From positions 8,944,823-9,008,822 of the forward strand of contig OZ025252.1 in the NCBI GenBank assembly GCA_964019135.1: 64,000 nt of DNA, written 5' to 3'. This document shows positions 47,195 through 59,100 of the stretch, piece after piece. The position numbers and the translations under genes were made by a program. Source of the DNA: Arenicola marina (taxonomy: Eukaryota > Annelida > Polychaeta > Arenicolidae). The notes beneath the pieces were generated by a model. It was given only the letters and a program-made list of their open reading frames with translations. It made no database searches and was not told the DNA's origin. Position 1 is the first letter of the stretch. The number at the start of each line of letters is the position of its first letter.

Positions 47195-50100
47195 ATGCGA
47201 CGAAACAAAATGAAATTACTTCTGCTGATTTCGAAGATTATTTTGATTGGTAAGTGTACATTTTTCTCTATTTTGAACAATGTTCTTGCCTGATCGCAAT
47301 GGACCGTGTGAAACCTATAACACAGAAACCATTGTGGGATGGGTGGGGGGGGGGGGGGTGGAGGGGGCAAAGCTGAACAATAATTCGCCCTAAAAGCCCC
47401 TAAAACGGACCTAAAAGAACGACCGTCCGGACCGCTCCTACATTTTAAACGTCACTCCCTCCCCAGTGGCGGATATATAGTTGGGGTTGGGTTGATTGGG
47501 GGTGTATGGTGGGTGCGTGGCCAGGGAGCATGTGGCTTCTGTATCCCCGTCCCGGCAACGCCCCCCCACCCCCCACCGCACCCCAGGGTAGCAGGCTGTT
47601 TTAACGTAATTTGTTTTAATCGCCTTTTGTAACCTGCTTTCTCCTTTTGAGGTTACGCGCACATATAGCTGTGCGGTACTCCAATAATCCTGATAGACCT
47701 ACACACTAGGTACGTTATTTTTGATTTAGGGTTTAGCCAAGACTACATTCGTGCACGAAATGAGAATCCTATACACATTTCCACAATAATTTGGTTTATT
47801 TCAGGGTTTTTGATATTATGTGTTATAAGCTACCTTATAAAACATATAGCCATTTCGTATAAGCATTTCCACCCTCGGACAAAGTTTGAAATACTTTAGC
47901 ATTATTTCCGCGAGGGAGTGATTTTCCCGCTCATCCCTCCTATTCAATGTCCCCCCGTGTTCCTCCGTGCGTCAAGCACTATTACTACTATTTAATGAGA
48001 AATGCTAAGACTTAAAATTCAATGAACCAATCACTTCATTGTAGGCGTCCAAGCCGGATATAGACCTATATATTTGCCATGTGTGGCAAAATATTGGTTA
48101 GACAAATATCGGGCGCGGAAGGAACTTAGTTCGCTGTGCCGCCGCCTCGTGTCGCACTGGTGTTACCGCAGCAGCGCGGAGTGACGTACGCGCAGGCAGA
48201 CGGCGCCCTATTACAGTTGACTGAACCCGGAACCTACGGGCGGAGCAGCATGTTGGGGATTTTATTCGCCGGTGGTTATATATCCCCGGCGCTCGATCAG
48301 TAATTGACATTAATAATGGGTTTTCCAAGGTAAACCTACGTTTATCTAAAAGCATTGAAGAGGTTTACGACTTCTTGAGCAGATTGAATATTGACTTGCC
48401 TGTAGTGAGGCCTATTGGAGTGTGATGGGGTTTTACCAACAATTGATAGTTAAGGCTATTCGAACATTTGTTTTTCCGCCAACATCATGCCACTTTGTGA
48501 CACTTTAAGGCCTGATTGATGCAAACACTTTTATCGCCTAGTTATCACTAAAATGTATAGCCTGCATAAAGCGTGCTTGAGCAGCATTCCTAAAATGGTG
48601 CAAGAAATCAATGAACTACACTACTACTTAAATCTGTGACGTAGTTCACATAACTTGAACTTTACGGTCAGCTGTAAGGTGATCAATACTTTTTCTGGTC
48701 TGCAAGGCAATTGTGCAGTTCGTTAAATGTGGTTGGTTGGTTATTCAGGACGCTTTAACCACTTTTGGTCGTATCGCGTCAATGGGAGACGGAAGGGAGA
48801 GTGGAGCCATGTCCCCGGGGGTAACCCTCTACTCTTTACGAAGAAAGGCATGGGATCTTTATCCTGCGAACACACAGAAATGGCCACAGCAGGGCTCGAA
48901 CCACTGACCCACGTGCCGTTAGGCTCTCAGGTGACCAGAGCACTCAATGCGAGCGCTCTAGCCCACTGAGCTGTCGCGCCGGCCCCTTTGTTAAATGTGA
49001 ATACATGTACGAATATTCATTTTAGTGTATTATTCAGATGTTTTTGAATTGGCGGGAGACAATTTCGGTGAACGTAAGCTATATATTGCGAAAGACGATG
49101 GATTTGCAAAAATTGGATTTCCTTCGCGGTATTTGCGCTTATGACTGAATAACACTATATATAAGACCTACAGAGCTTACCGCAGTCGTCGCATCGATAA
49201 CCTGTCGTTTGGTCTTGTTATGGCACACAGTTTTCCGTTTCGTGTCTGTGTCCCCGATAACTCTCGAAGACCTACACTACCATTGTCAAACTACGCAAAA
49301 CGATTTCCAAGGATAAAACAGGCAACATCCGTCAACGGTCAGCGTAACGATCACGTCATACGTCAAAGACAAATTTTCCGTCATAGCGCCTTCAATATTT
49401 GAGCTATAGACACGGAATTAGTGCCAAGATAATCAATTCCTCAAATTCTTTCAATTTGTTCTTGTGCACTGACGTACAGCAACCACCCCGGCCTTCTCCT
49501 TCCCCGCCAGCAGTATACACGAATGGTATGCGCTGCGCTACGCCGAATATTAGAAAGGTCAGACAGAACTCAAGCCATATTCCACGACGCATAGCCGTAG
49601 CCACCAACCATTTTGCCCCCTCGTGCGTGTTACATACTTATAAGCTGTCTTGCCATCCGCCGGAGGTGAGCAGTAATAATGGGAAACATAACCCTGAAAA
49701 CATGTCGGCTGCAGATGTTCCCTCCATTTTGAGCGAAGACCCCTGCTTACAGAAAAAATTCTACTGTAACTTAGATGTGACCCCCCTCCCCCACCCCCCC
49801 CCCCCCCCCCCCACCTGCACCTCCCTCCGGTCGTCCGTTTTTCGAAGGACTCACTCACCGTCCGACTTCTACCTCCCCGAAACGAACAATGCTTTCTAAA
49901 TCAAAGAGGTTGGAACCCTGGCACCTGCACCATATTGGGCATGTTTCGTCGTCGCGGGAGGTTCCTTGGCCCATGCAGTTTAGTCTTAATGCGGATAAAA
50001 GTGGCATACAACTCAACTGTCATTTCCAAATCCGATATCCACCCTGATCGCCTCCGCCCCTATCCCAGGTGTAACTCAGAAAGTACCGTTGACAGACAAA

Positions 50101-53100
50101 TAGAAGAACACCACCCCACCCCCGCACACACGAAATGTACACTGACAAGTACGAGGTGTTGGCAGATTAAAATAAATGGATTTTAATTTCAGCCTCTCAT
50201 CTGGTGGCAGGATGCTCCGGGCAAATGACACAGCCCTGCTCAGCGATCAATCACATACCGTGCTACCAAAGCAAAGAAAACGACATCTACACCTGTTTTG
50301 ACCGCCAGGCCCATTTCTGCTGCAATGGCACGATTCACCCGCATGACGGCATCGCGGGATGCTGCTCAGGTAACCAGTCTCAAAGAGATATCTATTCAAA
50401 CTCCAGAAGTACAGTGACAAGAATGTCACCGGCGGCGGATATAACATTGTCAGGAAGTCAAATAGATGTTAACGGTATGCGTAGTTCTTCCGGTGAGTTA
50501 TTCGGAGGAATTGCACCCCCCTCCCCCCACCCAACCCTTGACTTTACAGTGGCGGATCCAGAAATTTACGACGGGGGTGGGAGGGGCTCAATTTATTAAA
50601 GTACTATCCAGTGAGTGACTTGCGACCGGGGGGAGGGAGAGGGGGGGCTAGTGAGGTTGTGCACAATGAATATTGACTGTGCGCACATGCATTTTTTTGC
50701 CTATGTTTGACCCAAAGCGGGGGGGGGGGTGGCGGCACGTGCCCCATGTGCTACCCCGGATCCGCCACTGCTTTACCTAATGAATCACTAATAGTGTGAT
50801 CTCTACTTCCCGAACCACTAATAGCGTGACCTCTACCTACCGAACCGCCAATCGTGTGACCTCTACCTGCCGACCCCCAATCGTGCGCCCTCTACCTGCC
50901 AAACCACCCATCGTGTGACCTCTACCTGCCGAACCGCCAATCGTGTGACCTCTACCTGCCGAACCACCAATCGTGTGACCTCTACCTGCCGAACCGCCAA
51001 TCGTGTGACCTCTACCTGCCAAACCACCCATCGTGTGACCTCTACATGCCGAACCGCCAATCGTGTGACCTCTACATGCCGAACCGCCAATCGTGTGACC
51101 TCTATCTGCCGAACCACTAATCGTGTGACCTTTACCTGCCGAACCACCAATCGTGTGACCTCTACCTGCCGAACCGCCAATCGCGTGAACTCTACCTACC
51201 GAACCACCCATCGTGTGACCTCTACATCCCGAACCACCAATCGTGTGACCTCTACATGCCGAACCGCCAATCGTGTGACCTCTATCTCCCGAACCACCAA
51301 TCGTGTGACCTCTACCTGCCGAACCACCCACCGTGTGACCTCTATCTCCTGAACCACCCATCGTGTGACCTCGCGTCAAACGAAGCTGCTAACTGGGCTG
51401 GTACCGCTCATGGCGATCCACTGCTTTCAGGTGCGCGACAGGTGTACAACACCCTGAGTGAGATCTGCTGTGGCAGGGCTATCCGTGGCAAGGAGAGTGT
51501 GACGACTGAATGCTGTAACGACACGGTGTACAACAGCCGTTACAAGAAGTGTTGTAGGGGAAGGCTTCATGAAAAACCTGGTACGCTCAGTTCAAACTTA
51601 TTTAAAGAGTTGTTTCCCGCCAAAATCATGCCGGGATAAACCTTTCCTATATCTATAGCCTGATGCTATATCTATAGCCTAATTAGTGCCAAAATTATCT
51701 ATTGTCAATACAATTCATTGCCTAGTAGTGTCGGCATAGTATCCCTAAAGCTGTGCCATAAAACAGCGGGCTGCACATAAATCTGTGACGTAGTACACGC
51801 CACTTTCAACTAACAATCAGCTGTCAGGCAAAACGTTTTCTGTCATATATCATGTTTTTAATTGTGCGAGAAATATTTGTATGCATAAGTTTAAATTGCA
51901 ATGGCCGATTTGTAATGTTTTTAATAACCGAAAAACTATGTGATTCATATACTTCTTGATATATTTGTGTTCTGTGTTATTTCTGCCAATTCTGAATCTT
52001 TACCGGTAATTTCAGCCCGTCAGGCCCTAACGTAGAATGTATATACATATGACTGTATATATCGACGTTCTAAATGTTCTAAATGTACTAAATGTTCTCT
52101 CCTCTATTTGTCTTAGCCGCTGTGGCCATTATGAATGCCAGGTGTTGCGGAGACGAAGTCTATGACAGGACGGCCAGTCAGTGCTGTAGGGTGAAGGCTG
52201 GTGGACGGGAGGTCCAGGCCAAGGGGTCGTGTGCCCGCTTCCGCAGGACCTACCAACCCCAACACGTACAGTGTGGCGCAGAAACCTTCAACCCCACCAG
52301 ACAGGTCTGCTGCACCAGCGGCGCCAACAAGTACACCATCGACAACGACGGCCACGTGGCCTGCTGCTCGGGTCACCCCCAAGGTATCACAGGCACAGTC
52401 CACTCCATGGGATGTAGATATGCATACAGTATATATTTTATATACAATACACAATATGGTCACACATAGTGGAGGGATATAGTACAGTACCTGTAAAAGG
52501 AACTGTTTCTTATCAATCTCCTGGAGATATTTATCAGAAGAAATGTTTGCGTTATGCGCAATAATAACATTTATCCTTCTAATTCCATCTAATCCAATAA
52601 TTAGTTTGGCGTAAAATTTGCTGCATAAGCAGCCTAACTTGATTTATTTACAGGGAATGAAATGGTCCGCAAGAGATTGGCCATAGCAGTGGTTCTACGG
52701 TGGCGTATTTAAAGAAACGCAGTTTAGCCGACTACGGGGCTTAGTCGGCTAAAGTTACCATGTAAATGATGGGCGATTTTAGCCGGCTAAAGCCCGTAGC
52801 CTGCTAAACTATGTGCGTGAAATATGCCAATGTATGTTTGCGCCCCATGCAATAAACGAGGCACATATATACTTATAGTTGATGTTAAGCGACTCACGTA
52901 TATGAAGGGTCGACGCTTACAAGTGATCTAATGAGGTGCGCCCCCCTTGATGTTATCGGCTGATGCCCATCTTACTATGTTCAAAATAGGTGGTTATAAT
53001 ACAATATCACAAGGACGCTCGTGCAGTGCTCATGGAGGTTTAATTATATAGGAATATGATTATACACCTATATCTCTTACAGGAGAAAAAAGTAATTGGG

Positions 53101-56100
53101 AAGGACAATTTGTGGATATATCGGGCAGATTTATGAAAAAGAATATTATATTAGATAATATTTACAGACCTCCACGAGAATTGAACGAAAAGTACAGAAT
53201 ATTCACTGAACAGTTCAGCCAGTATATAAGGTCGATTGATAAACTGAGCAAGGAGGTGGTCATTGCTGGGGATTTCAATATTGATCTCTTAAACATTAAT
53301 GACAAAGCTGTCATAAGTGAATTCTTCGAGACCATCATCACGCTTAGTTTTTTTCCCAACATAACACTTCCAACTCGGTTATCAAAAAGAAAAGAGCCTC
53401 TTTGATAGATAACTTTTACTGCAAACTTTCGTATAATACATTGCAAACCACTGCTGGAGTAATTGTAAGATTGATCTCTGACCATTTACCTATTTTTGTT
53501 TGTATATGCACCTTACAAAGTTGCGCCAAAATGCCTAAATTTGTTAAGATTAAGAAGTCTCACCCAGATGGTATGATAAACCTGAGAAATGAGCTGTCAT
53601 CGATTGACATTCTCGATAAATTGTTTAAGCGCCTAAATTTACTCAAATTAGAAGACATACATCATTTACATATATTGAAATTTTATCACAAATTAACCAA
53701 TGATAGCTTACCTTGCTATTTTAATAAACTGTCCATGGTCCAAAATGACGAAGTGCATTCTCATTATACTCGCAACCGTAACCATGTTCACTCCGTTAGA
53801 GCCCGGCATGAATTTGTTACTAAATGTATACAATACAGTCTGGTTGAAATCATCAATACTGAACCAAGCCAAATCAAATCAAATTGTGATACTATGTTAC
53901 CGGTACGAGTTGTTTGTTTCAAGGGTACATCAACAAGACGGGTGGGCTGTGCTGTAATGGGGAGCCACATGTGGGGGTGAGTCCCTCCCAGGAGTGCTGT
54001 GGCACCTCCGTCATCGACTCGGAGACGCAGCGCTGTTGCTGGAGTCCCACCGACCCGCTGGGTCCCCAGCCCTACGACAGCCAACAGCACCAGTGCTGTG
54101 CAGGTTAGTTCGCCTATTTTGTTACTACTTTTAGTTATTCTTCAAGGTTAATTTTTCTGATGAAAAACTTGTTATATCTTTCAGGTGTAAATCAATACAT
54201 TTCAGCTCCGTTATATTGTACAAACACTCTGGCGTGCTGCGTCATCCATACATCGGGCTGACTAAGACGGTAAGCCTATCTGAAAACTGGCTGATATGCA
54301 GTGAAATAAGTCTTTAATGACTTAGATCCAGTGGAATCATTTGCGACCAGTAATGCAGTGCAGTTGCTGACGCTTCCTGTTCTAACAGGTCGCGTGGTGG
54401 ACCGTGGTCTCCCATGCTGCTTCAACGAGACCTTCAACCCGGCAAAGAAGCTGTGCTGCAACAATAGCGTCTACGCACTGTCCCGTTACAGGTAGGAGTG
54501 TACATACCGGTACATTGCACGCGCGGGGCGGGCGCGGGCAGAGAATTTGTGCCCGCAGGTCTGTAACACTAGTAGGGCCTATGTCCGGCCGTATGGTATG
54601 TGCCAGAATGTCCTAGTGTGCGGTAGACCTATATATTTGTTGTATTTTGTGGCGTGTAGCCTAACGATATGTAGTACTTGTTGATATATACCACATATAG
54701 TGATGTTTGATAAATGGAGTGGCCCTCACGACAGTAAACCGTAGATTAGCCGCCCAATCACCCGCCATACACCTGTCCCTTTAACTCGAGCTACGTACCG
54801 TACCCACCCACTCACCGGCCATACACCTGTCCCTTTAACTCGAGCTACGTACCCTACCCACCAACTCACCGGCCATCCACCTGTCCCTAAAACTCGAGCT
54901 ACGTGTCCTACCCACCCACTCACCGGCCATGCACCTGTCCTTTTAACTCGAGCTACGTACCCTACCCACCAACTCACCGGCCATGCACCTGTCCCTAAAA
55001 CTCGAGCTACGTATCCTACCCACCCACTCACCGGCCATGCACCTGTCCTTTTAACTCGAGCTACGTACCCTACCCACCCACTCACCGGCCATGCACCTGT
55101 CCTTTTAACTCGAGCTACGAACCCTACCCACCCACTCCCCGGCCATTCACCTGTCCTTTTAACTCGAGCTACGAACCCAACCCACCCACTCACCGGCCAT
55201 ACACCTGTCCTTATAACTCGAGCTGCGTACCCTACCCACCCACCCACCGGCCATACACCTGTCCTTTTAACTCGAGCTACGTACCCTACCCACCCACTCA
55301 CCGGCCATACACCTGTCCTTTTAACTCGAGCTACGTACCCTACCCACCCACTCACCGGCCATACACCTGTCCTTTTAACTCGAGCTGCGTACCCTACCCA
55401 CCCACTCACCGGCCATACACCTGTCCTTATAACTCGAGCTGCGTACCCTACCCACCCACTCACCGGCCATACACCTGTCCTTTTAACTCGAGCTACGTAC
55501 CCTACCCACCCACTCACCGGCCATACACCTGTCCTTTTAACTCGAGCTACGTACCCTACCCACCCACTCACCCGCCATACACCTGTCCTTTGAACTCGAG
55601 CTGCGTACCCTACCCACCCACTCACCGGCCATACACTTGTTCTTTTTGCGGCACTTTTGACAGCGGATGTAAGTACGGCATACCGATTGAGCGCACGCGC
55701 CGCGAGAACCGCCCTCGCTCTCGTGGCTGTCTCACCCCCGACACCAGTCACCTTGGCAACAGCTGCTGCGACGGACGCCCCTTCTTTACCTCCCGGCAGA
55801 CGTGTTGCAACGGGACGCTGTTTAACCAGTCGGGCTTGAGCTGCTGCTGCGATCAAGCCTACCGCCCTTGGTATAGCGTTTGTCGTAAGGCCGACTGCAC
55901 CCTGGTAAGCTCGCCGCTGAAAAGACCCACCAAAAACATGGGCTGCCCGCTTTGTGGACTAACAACAGGTAGATCCTCGAAATCTAACAACGGGAACTGG
56001 ACTCAAGTACTGGCCAGCGGTGACGTCATAGGTAGGCGGCTGATTTTTACGTATTTTAATGTTAGTGTACAAGACGTATGACCCCCCCCCCTCCCACCCA

Positions 56101-59100
56101 TCCTCCCCACCGGACCCACGGAGGCGGGGACGGGAAGAGGGGGGGGGGGGGGTAGGTCCCGTGGTCCCCTACGATATTCCTTTTCAATGATAACTGTATG
56201 CCCTGCAAGATATGTACACCCTGTCTGATTCAAAGTACGCCCCCAACCAGGTCGTGGTTGGAAAGGGGACTCCCGCCCCCCCCCCTCCCTGTTTTCAAAA
56301 TCCTCCCTTCCCCGCCTGCACGATACGCAACGCCCCCCCTCCCACCCCTCGCTATGCTAACCTCTGTCTTCGACTAATTAGTGGTGCAATTCTGCATGGT
56401 ATTAAGGCCTAACGCTTACCAACTGTTCTAACAAGATGGTCTTAAAACTATCCTATTAGCTACTTTTTCTTATAAGGTTTAACATGTTGTTATCATTGTT
56501 CCTCTGGTGGTTTTGGAGTTATAATAACAGCACAGGTCGGGCCCGGGGAACCAAACAGAGACGAAGCAGGGATATTCAAACGATCTGTGCCAAAATGTCA
56601 TGGGTTGACAAGCTGTCAATTCCGTATATGTAATGCAAGTGTTAATTTGCCTGGCTTATGGCTTGGATTTGCGACCGCCCGCCTACCCCGCCTGGTGTGA
56701 ACTCAGTGTCCTTCTATATAAGCACCGCCCGCCTACTTCGCCTGGTGTGAACTCAGTGTCCCTCTATATAAGCACCGCCCGCCTACCTCGCCTGGTGTGA
56801 ACTCAGTGTCCCTCTATATACGCACCGCCCTCCTACCCCGCCTGGTGTGAACTCAGTGTCCCTCTATATAAGCACCGCCCGCCTACCTCGCCTGGTGTGA
56901 ACTCAGTGTCCCTCTATATAAGCACCGCCCGCCTACCCCGCCTGGTGTGAACTCAGTGTCCTTCTATATAAGCACCGCCCGCCTACCCCGCCTGGTGTGA
57001 ACTCAGTGTCCTTCTATATAAGCACCGCCCGCCTACCTCGCCTGGTGTGAACTCAGTGTCCCTCTATATAAGCACCGCCCGCCTACCGCGCCTGGTGTGA
57101 ACTCAGTGTCCCTCTATATAAGCACCGCCCGCCTACCGCGCCTGGTGTGAACTCAGTGTCCCTCTATATAAGCACCGCCCGCCTACCCCGCCTGGTGTGA
57201 ACTCAGTGTCCCTCTATATAAGCACCGCCCGCCTACCGCGCCTGGTGTGAACTCAGTGTCTCTCTATATAAGCACCGCCCGCCTACCCCGCCTGGTGTGA
57301 ACTCAGTGTCCCTCTATATAAGCACCGCCCGCCTACCGCGCCTGGTGTGAACTCAGTGTCCCTCTATATAAGCACCGCCCGCCTACCGCGCCTGGTGTGA
57401 ACTCAGTGTCCCTCTATATAAGCACCGCCCGCCTACCGCGCCTGGTGTGAACTCAGTGTCCCTCTATATAAGCACCGCCCGCCTACCGCGCCTGGTGTGA
57501 ACTCATGCAGTGTCCCTCTATATAAGCACCGCCCGCCTACCCCGCCTGGTGTGAACTCAGTGTCCCTCTATATAAGCACCGCCCGCCTACCTCGCCTGGT
57601 GTGAACTCAGTGTCCCTCTATATAAGCACCGCCCGCCTACCGCGCCTGGTGTGAACTCAGTGTCCCTCTATATAAGCACCGCCCGCCTACCGCGCCTGGT
57701 GTGAACTCAGTGTCCCTCTATATAAGCACCGCCCGCCTACCGCGCCTGGTGTGAACTCAGTGTCCCTCTATATAAGCACCGCCCGCCTACCTCGCCTGGT
57801 GTGAACTCAGTGTCCCTCTATATAAGCACCGCCCGCCTACCGCGCCTGGTGTGAACTCAGTGTCCCTCTATATAAGCACCGCCCGCCTACCGCGCCTGGT
57901 GTGAACTCAGTGTCCCTCTATATAAGCACCGCCCGCCTACCTCGCCTGGTGTGAACTCAGTGTCCTTCTATATAAGCACCGCCCGCCTACCTCGCCTGGT
58001 GTGAACTCAGTGTCCCTCTATATAAGCACCGCCCGCCTACCGCGCCTGGTGTGAACTCAGTGTCCCTCTATATAAGCACCGCCCGCCTACCCCGCCTGGT
58101 GTGAACTCAGTGTCCCTCTATATAAGCACCGCCCGCCTACCCCGCCTGGTGTGAACTGAGTGTCCCTCTATATAAGCACCGCCCGCCTACCGCGCCTGGT
58201 GTGAACTCAGTGTCCCTCTATATAAGCACCGCCCGCCTACCGCGCCTGGTGTGAACTCAGTGTCCCTCTATATAAGCACCGCCCGCCTACCCCGCCTGGT
58301 GTGAACTCAGTGTCCTTCTATATAAGCACCGCCCGCCTACCGCGCCTGGTGTGAACTCAGTGTCCCTCTATATAAGCACCGCCCGCCTACCCCGCCTGGT
58401 GTGAACTCAGTGTCCCTCTATATAAGCACCGCCCGCCTACCTCGCCTGGTGTGAACTCAGTGTCCTTCTATATAAGCACCGCCCGCCTACCTCGCCTGGT
58501 GTGAACTCAGTGTCCCTCTATATAAGCACCGCCCGCCTACCGCGCCTGGTGTGAACTCAGTGTCCCTCTATATAAGCACCGCCCGCCTACCGCGCCTGGT
58601 GTGAACTCAGTGTCCCTCTATATAAGCACCGCCCGCCTACCCCGCCTGGTGTGAACTCAGTGTCCCTCTATATAAGCACCGCCCGCCTACCTCGCCTGGT
58701 GTGAACTCAGTGTCCCTCTATATAAGCACCGCCCGCCTACCGCGCCTGGTGTGAACTCAGTGTCCCTCTATATAAGCACCGCCCGCCTACCGCGCCTGGT
58801 GTGAACTCAGTGTCCCTCTATATAAGCACCGCCCGCCTACCGCGCCTGGTGTGAACTCAGTGTCCCTCTATATAAGCACCGCCCGCCTACCCCGCCTGGT
58901 GTGAACTCAGTGTCCCTCTATATAAGCACCGCCCGCCTACCTCGCCTGGTGTGAACTCAGTGTCCCTCTATATAAGCACCGCCCGCCTACCCCGCCTGGT
59001 GTGAACTCAGTGTCCCTCTATATAAGCACCGCCCGCCTACCCCGCCTGGTGTGAACTCAGTGTCCCTCTATATAAGCACCGCCCGCCTACCCCGCCTGGT

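Noticed and set aside
48880-48990. A tRNA gene on the minus strand
   Set aside because: Box A and a perfect box B are present, but their spacing is too long for a cloverleaf and a SINE body with AACC tail follows; it is a SINE head.
49399-49899. A 166-codon plus-strand open frame
   Set aside because: It lies in intron 1 of the galaxin-like gene, includes a poly-C/Pro run, shows no domain, and has no supported splice sites in phase.
53402-53980. A 192-codon frame fusing LINE ORF2 with a galaxin exon
   Set aside because: The part after 53924 is in a different frame from the Cys-rich exon reading; the continuity is accidental.
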